Part shown: positions 11,989-23,003 of the stretch, piece after piece | How positions within the stretch are numbered: the stretch's first letter is position 1 | How the letters are laid out: each line of letters begins with the position of its first letter | Source: Lojkania enalia | Lineage: Eukaryota; Ascomycota; Dothideomycetes; Pleosporales | NCBI GenBank assembly: GCA_010094045.1 | Contig: ML986600.1 | Coordinates: 277,192 to 341,191, forward strand | Direction: 5' to 3' | DNA length: 64,000 nt | Position numbers and translations under genes: made by a program | The notes under the pieces: generated by a model | Databases searched by the model: none | What the model was told of the DNA's origin: nothing | What the model saw: the letters and a program-made list of their open reading frames with translations, nothing else

Positions 11989-14900
11989 ATGGCACACCTT
12001 CTACGTGGAAAGCAGGCGGGCGTCTACAACGACCTGTCTGCTGGCCTGGGACCTGATCTCTTCGTGCTGGACTACGTACTTCCTTGCCCCGCCACGCCAC
12101 AGGGCTCTCCGCGAGCTCCAGCTAACGCCTGCAGATCCGCAACTACGGAATAAATTCGCAGATATCGCAGATAGCCTATGATCCGGTGCAATATCTCATC
12201 GCCATCGGTACAAACGAAAGCAAATTCGGGGCCGGTCAAATCTACGTCTTTGGCCAGAGGCGTGTCGAAGTTGTCCTTCCCCTCCCGCACCCTGCCTCGG
12301 TGAAGATCCTTCAGTTTTGCGCAGAGAAATTGCTCTGCGTCGACTCTCGAAATGACCTGCAGATATTTTCTTTGGAGACGAAATGTCTGCTAAATGCCCA
12401 CTCGCTGCCGGCAAAGATCTCGGCTCTGCACAGCGATCCTACACTAGATTATGCCTTGGTGGGAACGCAGACAGGTATGCTGGACGGCATGCGAGACCGA
12501 GCGCTAGCTAAGCAGATACAGGCGACGTGCTAGCATACGACCTCGACCGAGAATGTCTCGCACCATTTAAGATCCCTAACCTGTGGAGGGAGCAGTTCCC
12601 ACGATCTCGACTCACGTCCGTCGTCACACTTTCCTTCCACCCTCGAGACATTGGGACACTATTGATTGGCTACAATGCTGGCGCTGTAATATATTCCTTC
12701 AAGCAAAATAAGGCGCTCAAATATTTTCAATATGTCGTACCCAGAGGAGCACCTGGCGGTGACTCTGACCCAACGTCAATGCACCAGGAAACGGCCCCCC
12801 CTTTGACTCAGGCTATATGGCATCCGACTGGTACATTCATCCTGACAGGGCATGAAGATAGCAGCATTGTCATCTGGGACCCAAAAGATGGCCGCATTAT
12901 TGAGGCTAGGACGTTGCAAGACACAAATATCAACAAGCCAGGACCAGGAATGCTAAGCCCAGGAGCGGCTCCCGGGACCTTTGCAATTAAAACCCCAATA
13001 TTCCGGATAGCCTGGTGTGCAAATCAGGATCCAGATGACACCGGTATTTTAATTGCCGGCGGAGCACAGTCTACCCTAACCACCAAAGGATTGACCTTCT
13101 TTGAGCTGGGTAGGACACCCATTTACAATACCGCCTCGTGGCAAGTACTTTCTGATCACTTTGAAAATCCGAAGCGACAGAGGATATTACCAACTCCACC
13201 AAATACTGAGGTCATAGACTTTTGCCTAATACCGCGGTCCTCTCCCCATTTCGCGTGTGCCCAAGACCCCATTGCAATTATTGGTCTACTAGCATCAGGA
13301 GAGCTCATTACACTGAGTTTCCCAAGTGGAATGCCAATATGCCCTACCAATCAGCTCCACTTGTCCATGTCCCTTGTTCATCCGTTCATAAACCATATAG
13401 AACTTGCCGCTGTCGAGCGTACGAAGTGGCTAGGTATGACAGAAAAGCGGCAGCACGGGCCTCTGTTCCTCAGGGGTGGTGCAGAAGCACGCTATCCTCT
13501 AAAGCGATTCGAGAACCGCAACATCGTCCAAACTTCCCACGCTGACGGAACGGTGCGGCTGTGGGACGCTGGTCATGCAGACGAAATTGAAAATGATGCA
13601 CTCCTTCAAGTCGACATTGGCCGAGCGGTGGGCAACCAGGATGGTGTAGAGGTCACTCGAATGTCTTTTGCTGGGGCTGCTGCCGAGTTGTCGGTAGGTA
13701 CCCGGAGTGGCCAAGTCGCTATCTTCCGATGGGGTGTGAATAAACACCCCGGGCAGGAATTTCCTCCAGGTGCAAATTCACGGAATGCTCTTACAGATAT
13801 TAAAGACAGAACAGAGGCCTCTCTCAGAGAAGGACTACTACCCTTTACTCTACTGGATCAGGGTAATGGCCCAGTGTCTGCCTTAAAACATTCGGACGTT
13901 GGATTCATTGCTGCTGGATTCGAGGGTGGAAGTTTGGCCGTGATTGATCTAAGAGGGCCCGCAATAATTTACAATGCCAATGTGAGCGACTTCATCAAAG
14001 AAGAGAAGCGGGGCAGCTTTCGACGGAGTGCGCATAAATCTACTACGAAGCCAGAATGGCCAACAAGCATCGAATTCAGTGTCATGACCGTAGATGGTGA
14101 TGACTACTCCAGCATATTGTTTCACGTGGGAACAAACCTGGGTCACTTAGCTACTTTCAAGATCCTTCCAGAATCAAATGGTCGATACTCCGTAAGTTTC
14201 GCGGGTGCAACCTCTCTAGATGACCAAGTTATTTGTATGTGTCCAATACATGCAGACGACGGGCGCTCCGCATATGCCTCGCAAGCAGCTGTTGCAGGAC
14301 TGAGAAATGGCGCGAAGGTGAATGGTGTATTACTGGCAGTTACTGCATCAGGTGCTAGGTTATTTAAACCAGCTACCACAAAGGGCGCCCACAAAACGTG
14401 GGATGAATTCATATGCGACTCCGCCGCCATTGTCCAATACGAAGACTTGGGGTACGCCCTGCTCGGACTCTACGGCGATGGTTGCGCAAGGGCATATTCT
14501 ATACCGGCGTTGAAAGAGATAGGATCGATCAAGCTGGCAAACATTTTTGACGTCCAACGCTTCCCAGAAGCTATCATAACTAGAACCGGAGATATTCTTG
14601 GGTGGAAAGGACCCTCTGAAATGGCACTTGTCAATGTTTTCGGCACTGGTTTCAAATTGTGAGCTTAGGTAATCGCCTATGATCATATGCCACTAACATT
14701 ACACAGGGATCAAACGAGAGATACATTGATAAATCCAGAGCTGTTGATCCCACCCAGGCCTACAATCTCGAATATGCAATGGATATCGGGAACGCAAATG
14801 GTAACTCCCGCGGACATGGACCTGCTGAGTAAGTGCTGATGGTTTTTGTTTGTTAGCAACTAACATCTATTTCAGTTGGCGGTCCTGATCGTCCGCCATC

Positions 14901-15186
14901 AAAGCGCATGCTCGCTCAAGCCCGTGTAGACGAGCAACAACGGAGAATAGCTGCTCGGCAGGGCGCAGCCTCATCATCACAAAGCCCACCCCCAGAAAGC
15001 GAAGGATGGGGTGCTTGGGCTAGCCGACAGCTCAATGAACGGACAGAGAAACTGAACATTGTTGGCGATAGCATGGATAGCCTGCAGCAAAACAGTGCGG
15101 GTTGGGCCAAAGATGTGAATAGTTTTGTCAATAAACAGAAAAGGGGTCTGGTTATGGGAGCTATGAAGTCAAAATTTGGGCTCTAG
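11989..15186 (+). CDS. SRO7: Sro7-type lethal(2) giant larvae/tomosyn WD40 protein, exocytosis regulator
   Basis: Five exons: 11989..12075, 12135..12474, 12522..14658, 14707..14828, 14876..15186; joined product about 998 aa, close to yeast Sro7 (1033 aa). The N-terminus MAHLLRGKQAGVYNDLSAG is the family hallmark. It is followed by IRNYGINSQIS..AYDPVQ (exon 2) and GDVLAYDLDRE (exon 3 start) of the first WD40 propeller. Later blades include a DGTVRLWDAGH motif near residue 470. The C-terminal exons carry the ISGTQMVTPADMDLLIGGPDRPPSKRM block and a final R-SNARE-like tail (NERTEKLNIVGDSMDSL...GWAKDVNSFV). Known role: binds Sec9-type t-SNARE and Sec4 to control polarised vesicle fusion. All introns have CTAAC-like branch sites. 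No defect seen. Confidence 0.93.
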
Positions 15187-15977
15187 GTACTATAGCTTTA
15201 GGTCTCTTTCCTATTATCGATTCACTTTTTCCTCATTCATTGAGCAGGGCAATGTTCAATTTGCTGGAGGCGCAATTCGAGCCAAAATGGACTAGATAGA
15301 ATCACTCTGAGTGAGTCTCAGACACCATATACAGCAGTTACTGCGGTCTCAAAGCCTCCCACAATCTATATTAGTGTGATCCTGTGGTAAAGTAAATAGA
15401 GACAAGTACAAACGGACTGAACATTCGCGTTGGAGTATATAGGTAAGAGTCCTTTGACAGCTACCGTTTGAACGTATTGGCATGGTAGCTTTTCTGTCTT
15501 TCTGGGGTATGCATTACTACACATGTGGTTCACCTATACTATGCTTAATATGCAAAAGGAATCATTATGAGTTGCTATGATAAGGAGCAAAACATGCTAT
15601 ACGCGTTTGTACATTGTAGTTCTATAGAGATAGAAGTGGCTGGAGACCCTCACAATGTATTACCAAAGTATTTCTCATATAGAGCCTCGACTACAACGTA
15701 ATTTATTTAGAAGCCTCACCGCTTACACAAAAGAATGACTGTTGGCGCAAAAGATTGTTTACGTCATGGTGAGTGACTAGATCACGTGCATCGGAGCGGA
15801 AAAACGTCCTGCCAGCGTCGCGCTTGGCAGCCTAATATTCGCGGCGGTTTAGAGCTTCCCCTCCGCATCACTAGGACGCCATCTCAACACGCGTTCGCTC
15901 ACAGTTCTGGATTGCATCGGACATACGACTAGACAGATTCCAAGCTTTGACCATTGACGAAGAATTGGGACGCAGCC
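15187..15977. other. Intergenic upstream of Sm-D1
   Basis: About 790 bp. The last 200 bp (from about 15780) is more G/C-rich and includes ATCACGTG and the likely SMD1 promoter. The rest is A/T-rich with no coding frame or RNA gene that I can support. Confidence 0.6.
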
Positions 15978-16477
15978 ATGAAGCTTGTCAGGTATGTGTT
16001 TGCGATGATGTATCAACGCAAATACTAATTGGAGCTTTAGGTTTTTGATGAAATGCCAGAATGAGACCGTTACGATCGAATTAAAGAATGGTATGTATTG
16101 CTAAACTAAACTATGAAGCTCTATTCGCCCGTGTGCCTCGGGTTTCTTTGACGTTATTAATATTTGTAGGCACCATGGTCCACGGCACTATCGCCTCCGT
16201 TTCTCCAAAGATGAATTGTGCCCTGCGCGCCGTCAAGCTCACCGTAAAAAACCGAGAAACTGTCGCCCTTGATGCAATGACTGTTCGCGGTTCAACTATT
16301 CGATACATGATCCTACCTGACTCGCTCCCGCTTGATACGCTCTTGATTGACGATGCACCTAAGCCAAAAAATAAGGCCAGGAAGGAGGTGGAGAGAGGAG
16401 GAAGGGGTGGTCCAAGGGGTGGCCGCGGTGGGAGGGGCAGGGGACGAGGAAGGGGACGAGGCGGTAGAGGTTTCTAG
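15978..16477 (+). CDS. SMD1: Small nuclear ribonucleoprotein Sm-D1
   Basis: Three exons: 15978..15991 (only 14 nt), 16041..16090 and 16170..16477; product 123 aa. The Sm1 motif begins [22 protein letters not shown] and continues [17 protein letters not shown]. The Sm2 motif is [16 protein letters not shown]. The C-terminus is a long RG repeat ([19 protein letters not shown]), the substrate of symmetric dimethylarginine modification in this family. Role: core subunit of the Sm heptamer on U1, U2, U4 and U5 snRNAs, partner of Sm-D2. Frame is kept across both introns (49 and 79 nt). Length and motifs are standard. Confidence 0.95.
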
Positions 16478-16872
16478 TCAGAAAACTAAGTGTGTGACGG
16501 AAGTAACTTTTCGACGCTACGAGGACGTACAAGCATTATGCTAGGCGAGCAACAAGCAGCTTGTTAGAAATGTCGAGGCACAGGGTATGGGGATCCCTTT
16601 GGCATCAAAGATCAATGCCTGATATCTAATAGCGCCCTAGAGAGATTGATATCTACCTTGAAAATCATGCTTCTTTGCAAGGGTTTACAAAGGGAAATGG
16701 CGTTGTAAGTGGATATGCACAGCATTACGTAGGTGCATATATAGATTTAATGCCATTTAGTTTGATACTGCATTCGTCATTCTATATCATATTTCTCGTA
16801 CATTTACTCATTTATAGCCACAAGGATACAGAACAAGCTATGTCTCTAGAATTATCTTCAATGTAGCCCGTC
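16478..16872. other. Intergenic, convergent 3' region
   Basis: About 395 bp between the 3' ends of SMD1 and the TauD-like gene. No coding or RNA signal. Confidence 0.6.
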
Positions 16873-18217
16873 TTACTCTGCATCCTCTGGTGCCACAGGT
16901 GGCGTATCATCCACTTGAATTCCGCCTCTCTTCTTCTCCTTTGAATCTTCGAATGGAAGCCTCCATCCCCCCTCATCTTCCGGAGTGCTCAACCACAGCC
17001 TCATCAAATGCCTCCTCGGTGCTGGTGGCGGGAAGTCCTTGTATGCTGTCCTAGCATGCAAAACATGTGCATTCGACAAGAATTGAATGTCACCAATGTC
17101 AAGAATCATGTGCAAGGAAAAATCCAAACAGGTTTCTTCGAGCACGGCTGCGGCGTGCTGCTGAGCTTCCGAGAGAGGGGGGATCAGGCCTACATCGGAG
17201 AACCGGGATAGGGAGCGGATGTAGTAGGGGTCCCATCTATGCTAATTAGTTTGGTTTCGTTTCTCAATGACGAGGTAATATGGACACATGTGTTCGTTGT
17301 GAAAGACTTACTTTGAGTATACACGTGGGTTCTCTCCAGTCTCTAGGTAGAAGACAGCCGTCTTCACCCATTCCTCCTGTCCTTTGCTTGTCTCCCCCTT
17401 TCGGTCGAAGTACCAAATTGGCTGAGTCAACACTTCGGCGACATCTGGATTGTCTATTCCCATAGTCAGTCCTTGGTCCATTTCGTACTCTTTCCAGATT
17501 GATGCCGCTATGCATACCTTTCTGTAGCGTGTTCCAGACATGATGACTGCTCACCAGGTCGCTCTCTCCCCCCTCCAGCGCCTTAGCGACACACAACAAC
17601 CCCACTATGTCACTATCATCTGAGTGGAAGAACTGCCGCGCGTTGGTCCTGTAGATACGCACTTTATCAATCTGGGTAGCATCTTCACCAAGGTCTTTAA
17701 CATGCCCAAGCACATGTCCCTTCCCATTCTGACTAACAAAATACCCGAGATAAGTCCCAAGCCCCATATACGCAACAGCGGATTTCCTATTGCCCCATTC
17801 GATAACAGGAAGGCCTTTGAAGAGAATGAAGCCTTTACCGTTAAGAAGCTCGTTTCGGAGAGGTGCGAGGAACTTGCCGAATGCTGGTAGCTTGAAGTTT
17901 TCCTGCGTTATTCCCGTCAAAGGCGCCTGGGATTCGATAAATCCGTCCGCGGCATCGGATATCTCTTTGACCTCATCCTCAGAGAATACATGGGTCCAGC
18001 GTTCAGGGTTGTTTCTATAGTCCTCGGCCTTCCAGACTGTGGGACCTGTGATCTCTTTTGGAAAGTCGGAGTAAGGGTGTAGTTGTTCCCCGATGGGCGC
18101 ATGTTGACCTGATGTCTTAATTCCGTCTGGGTAGATATTGCGCGGAGCTTTGTGGTTTGGGAAGGAAGAGAGCTGGTGAGTGGGGGTCAGGAGGGTAGAT
18201 ATGAGTGCCGGAGCCAT
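16873..18217 (-). CDS. TauD/TfdA-like Fe(II)/2-oxoglutarate dioxygenase
   Basis: Three exons: 18217..17518, 17453..17312 and 17236..16873 (introns of 64 and 75 nt); product about 401 aa. The iron-binding His-x-Asp is in QFFHSDDSDIVG (about residue 202), and the distal His in SNAHVLHARTAYKDF in the last exon. A following Arg-rich RRHLMRLWLS segment fits the 2-oxoglutarate-binding strand. The N-terminal part (ITGPTVWKAEDYRN, GFILFKGLPV, YLGYFVSQN) is that of the fungal TauD/clavaminate-synthase-like branch. Reaction class: 2-oxoglutarate-dependent hydroxylation; the substrate cannot be read from sequence. An in-frame upstream ATG at 18319 would add 34 residues; 18217 (MAPALIST) fits better. No obvious pathway partner among the neighbours. 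Confidence 0.85.
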
Positions 18218-19461
18218 TGTCAAAGATGCAGATGAGGTCGGAAATATGGGAAAGACAAGATGTATTTGAGATTCAATCGTCTCAGAACGAGGATTGATAA
18301 AGGATGTCTCAAAGTTCAATTCAATTTCACATGCCCTTCTCAGTCCACTTCTTGCATCTCAAAGCCCAAACAACATGGCTCACACCCAAATTTATAGATA
18401 TCCCAATCCCACCGTCTAACTTGCCCTCGATACCCTGTCACACTATGATAATCAACGCATCCACAAGCAAGCTGCCTGTTGTGACTTTAGACTCGATGGC
18501 GTGCTCGGGGTCCCTTAATTGCTTAGGGTGGGGTTCACATTGTCGGGCTGGTCTTACCCCATACCCCGCCAGAACTAGATCTATCTTAACGTTCTTTGAC
18601 GTATGCACTAGTTCGGCATGATAATGCATATGCTTATCCCCGGGCGGGAAATGCGTGGCTTGACGACATCTGGTACCTGATGTAAAGCCCAAGTATCGCA
18701 TGCAAGATAGATACGATCTATTGATGCTGGCCAAATAAACAAAAGGTCCTAGAATACTCTACAAGAAGTTGTTCGAAGCTGTTACACTTACATACTTTCT
18801 GCCAAGGGCCCAATTTCATCAAATTAAAGGGCCTTCTGCGCCATGGGCCCGAAGATCGAGTCCTTGCTGCAAACGCCATACACGCTCGCCAATTTATGCC
18901 GGCAGCGCCAAACTAGTCAAACACAGCAAATTCGGCGAAGACACTCGGGATACCAAACTCGAAAAATACCCAATGATAAGCTGATGGGCACAATTTATAC
19001 TAAAGCTTAAAGACAACAGTGCAAAGTCTTATTCTAGTATTACAATTCGACTCTAATCCAAAGTCATCCAGCTGCGTCTCGAGAGGCGATAGCCACAGTC
19101 CGCAGCCGTGAAGACCTGACAGAATATACTCTGCCCAACATCTGACAGTTGAAGTTTTTCCTGGTCCCAAACCTTTCTCAAAGCCCACGGTAACACAAGT
19201 TGAAGAAAGAAAACGACAGTCAGCGACAGCTTCTGCACCTATAATCTCATACAATAGGTATACCTTTCCTAAACGCCGCGTGTCTGGTATCCGATTCGCC
19301 CGTATTTATGCTAGACTAGCATACAGAACAAGAGTATGCAAATGCAAACAACGCCTTTTCATAGGTCTCGTATTCTGAGCCGACTTCTCCCCCAATGGAG
19401 GCCATAAGGCTATTTGTGATGGAAGCGGCAAACTTTAGTTAGTTCTGAGGTATACAACACG
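18218..19461. other. Intergenic, 1.2 kb without a supported gene
   Basis: The left part is the promoter of the TauD-like gene. The rest, to the 3' end of the next gene, holds only short frames lacking family resemblance on either strand. Confidence 0.55.
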
Positions 19462-22257
19462 TTACGCTGCTGTGGCAGAACCATTCATCTGCTGAGCACC
19501 ATTTTGTAAGCCAGGTGGTTGTGGAGTTCCAGACCCTTGTCTAAGGAAGCTGCTTTGAGCTGCCATTCTAGCTTGGGACTGAGCAGCAACCTGTGATTGT
19601 TGACGATCTAGGAGCATCTGCTGATGATTTGTACCGGCCGCAGCGTAGTTTGTGGGGGGAACCGTAGATGGCGTGGGAGGCTGCGGGGTACCATACTGAG
19701 TAGCGGGTATTCCGGATTGCCCATAGTAATTAGGACGAGCTTGTGCACCTGAGACAGGCGTTCCATAGGTTGGACGTGGTGCATTGTAACTTGACCCTGG
19801 CGGATTCGTTTTCAGAGGCGACCCAGAATGCATTGGCTGAGCGCCGTAGCCGTGCATGGGAGGAACATTTTGTGGCCGTTGATAATACCCATTCGGTGGG
19901 GCCTGTGATGGATATCGATTGCTTGCCGGTGGCTGTGGAGCACTGGAATAGTATTGCGAATTTGTAGCACCACCATAGGTGCCTGCTACTGTCGGTCTCT
20001 GCGAGTAATATTGTTGAGGAGTAGACGAGCTATAAGACGTCCTTGGCGTTTGCTGACCGTAGACCTGGGCTGTAGGGAAATTGGGTCGAGAAGTTGCTGG
20101 GGTCTGATACGGTTGCGCGGGACCAGATGATGAGCGTTGATAATGAACTGATGGTGACCGATGGGGTGGCTGTTGCGAATAATACGTTTGAGATGTCTGA
20201 ACAGGTCGGGGCGTCGATGAATGCATGGACGGTGTAGCACGAGCGTACTGGGTACCCGTGGCGAACGGAGAGGGGGCTGTAGTGCTACTGGAACCCATAC
20301 GCGACAGCGTTGGAGGATTTGCTGCGGCAGGAAGCGCCGGGGGTTTTGTAACTCTCGACAAGTGGTCTTCCTCCAATGCACCGTGATAATTCTTCGTCTC
20401 AATAAGGATGGTACGGCTGATATTTAGTTCCTCAAGCTGGTCGCCATTCAGCTTCGCCACTGCATAAGGAGGAAGCTGTGATATTAACAGTGAAAGTTGT
20501 GACTTGAGCATCTGATAGACATCAACTTCTTCAGACGAAGGCGTGGACGGACTTCCGGCAAGAGAGGCCAGAGACGGGTTCTGTATGACGGGTGTCCGAG
20601 GATTGGTATTTAGTGACAAGTTCCGTATGCGCTGGTGTGATGCGAGCAACTCAAGGAGCTCAGAAATCTCGCGGAGAACCTCTTCAGTATCTTTCTCTAG
20701 CTGTGACTTGTTTGATGATTCCAGGAAAGGATCATGATCAACAGGAACGAAGTTCTCTACAGCATCCTTAAAGTCCTCACTTTCGTCTAGGGTGTCTTTA
20801 GCGTCCAAAGGCTCCCCCAAGCCCAGCAGAGCTGGGTCAATTGGGAAAGTCTCATGGAAGCGCCTCTCGCCGACTTTCTGCCACCATATTTTGTTTTTGG
20901 TCTCCTCAGGCACTATTGCCGCAGCATCATCTTTACTTGGGGCAAAACTCGAGTATGCGGCGCGAAACAGCGCGTCTTCTTTTGCTTGCTGAACAGCTTC
21001 TAGATTTATCTCCGAAGCAGGTAACTGAGCTTCTCCAGTGCTAAGGGCTCGTTGCCTGCTCTTTTGCTTAGCTGTCGGGGATGTAGGATCTTTTGGCATA
21101 TCGACTCCTCCATATCCTAGCCAACGGCCGGTAGCCAAGTTCTGGGTGGCATACGACTGCGAGCTTTTACGGCTGGGCTTTGGCAGAGAATCCTGTTGCA
21201 CAAAGGTAATAGTATTGCCTCGTGTCGTCCACGGTTTGGTGATCTTGGGTGGACTAAGCTGCGGGAGGTTTGGAGGTGGTGCGAAAACTTCTCCAAATGT
21301 TTTGACCTTCTTCTTTCTGTCGTCTGTTTCCGGCGCAGGAAAGACCTGAGTGGTAGAAATCATGTTCGGAAGAGTCGATTCTCGCAATGGCAGTGTAAGA
21401 CTAACCGAAGAATCTAAATCGGAGCCTACTGCACCAGGGGAAAAGACGCGTTGTGGTTGTTGCAAGCTAGAGAAAAGCTGTTTTGGACCCTGCGCACTCC
21501 CGAAGAGTGTCAGTACGGTGCGGCTCTCTGTTTGCTCATCCTCCTCTTTTATCTGTACAATTTGTTCCTCGTCCTTGACTACGGCGTCCTCGCCGGCAGA
21601 CTCCGTGGTATCCCGTGCGGGGGATGCATGGCCCACTTGAGCTTCTTCTCTCAATTTAAGAGTTTTGAGCATTTTGCGGAATGCAAGGACGTTGGTTTGG
21701 AGCATAGTCTCTTCGGCAGTTGGTTGCACGTTGGAGAGTTCGTTGGTCTCAATGGTGGCGAGCACCGCGTTGCTTGCACTTTCCACATCCTTATCCAGGG
21801 CTTCGAGCGAGTCATATGATCCGTTCTCGATGAGACTAGCTATGCTTGCTTGACCATCTGGCGAGGCCAATTTTGCCCGTTTGGAGGCAGCTTCGCCCGA
21901 TGCGGCGCGTATGATGGAAGAAGAAATGGGCCTGTTCAGTATCGAGGGTTGGGTGTCATAGCTGTGATGCGCCAAGTTAAATTATGTTCTCTATGGTACG
22001 CAACGGATTGGTGGCGCTGCGGAATGGCAAGGGGAAGGTGGCAATATGGAAGTTTCTTACCCCGTGAGGATCTCCAATATGTCTTTGAGCACTGCCTGTA
22101 GAGGGCGTCGGGCTTCCCTGCCGCGGTGAGCTGTCGCTTTGACGGACGCGCCGTTGAGGGCATTCTCCGTGACGGAGCGTTTTCGCTTTGCAATAGACGG
22201 CGAGGCGGGCGCGGCGGGAAGCGACGGTGGGGTTAGGGCGCCATTCGTGGCGGCCAT
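19462..22257 (-). CDS. Large Gln/Pro/Tyr-rich nuclear protein of unknown function
   Basis: Two exons: 22257..22061 and 21961..19462, with a 99-nt intron (donor GTAAGA, acceptor CACAG); product about 898 aa. The N-terminus carries a basic KRKRS patch. Then comes a helical segment spanning the splice site (LQAVLKDILEILTG / YDTQPSILNRPI), acidic and Lys-rich stretches, and a conserved middle (LTLFGSAQGPKQLFSSLQ; TFGEVFAPPPNLP; NLATGRWLGYGG; YSSFAPSKDDAAAIV). The last 300 residues are low-complexity Ser/Pro/Gln/Tyr repeats (YYSQ, QPPHRS). I recall the middle block from other Pezizomycotina proteins, generally unannotated. The N-terminal helices could be a degenerate bromodomain-like fold as in RSC-type remodeller subunits, but this is only an inference. 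Function not assigned. Confidence 0.75.
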
Positions 22258-23003
22258 GGTGATGATGGACGCGCTGTCCGCGATGCGGGAGCGATATGAT
22301 GGAGACGTGCAACGCGCTCAGGGCGACCGTCTGGTAGTCGTCGGTCGTTGAGCCTCAGCAACCACACCACCCCAGCGCCGCAGCGGGTAGAGGGTGGTTC
22401 GCGGCGGAGAGTCAGGTTATGAACGCGCGGGAGTTGTGACTGGGTGCGTGCAGGGCCTGGGGCAACGGCGGTGGAATGTGAATTCGGCGGTGATTGTCTG
22501 GGGAGAAGTTCGTTCAACGGGAGAACGCGAAGGGAAGCGCCAAGAATATGCGCCGTATAGCACGAGATAGGTGCACCAACGATGGTCCACGACGCTCCAG
22601 CGAGAGGGTATGGATGCAAGTGGAAACCAGGCCGAATCCGACGGCAGTCCTAATCAACACGGCGCTATGAGTATACTTCACGGGTAGAATATCTGGGAGT
22701 CCTGCAGCGGGTTGCGACGTAACCTGAGCTCGGTACCGAATCGCCGAAATGAGACTAGCGCGCTCTGAAAATTACCGCCCGTGCTGCTGCGACCATCCGG
22801 GCACTCTTTTCTCCTCCCACCACCATTGCTCTCCTCTGCGCACACCCGTGCTATCTTCAATGAATGCCATTGAATCTCTTCCCGTCAGCTCTCGGTAGCC
22901 CAAGCCACTTTGCCCGTGCTGTGTGTGCTCCTATTCCGAGCTGCTTGGTTGGTTCTTCGCATCTGGCTGCATAGATACGCTCTAACCTCTATAGCACGCG
23001 TCG
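22258..23003. other. Divergent promoter region
   Basis: About 745 bp between two divergent genes, fairly G/C-rich. Several overlapping frames on the minus strand (up to 128 codons, 22233-22619) look like composition effects in Pro/Arg-rich DNA; no family resemblance. Confidence 0.5.

Noticed and set aside
17264..17518. Continuation of the TauD-like first exon into a 351-codon open frame
   Set aside because: The extra residues after LQK are unrelated to the family; splicing at 17517 joins DNPDVAEVLTQP, which is family-like.
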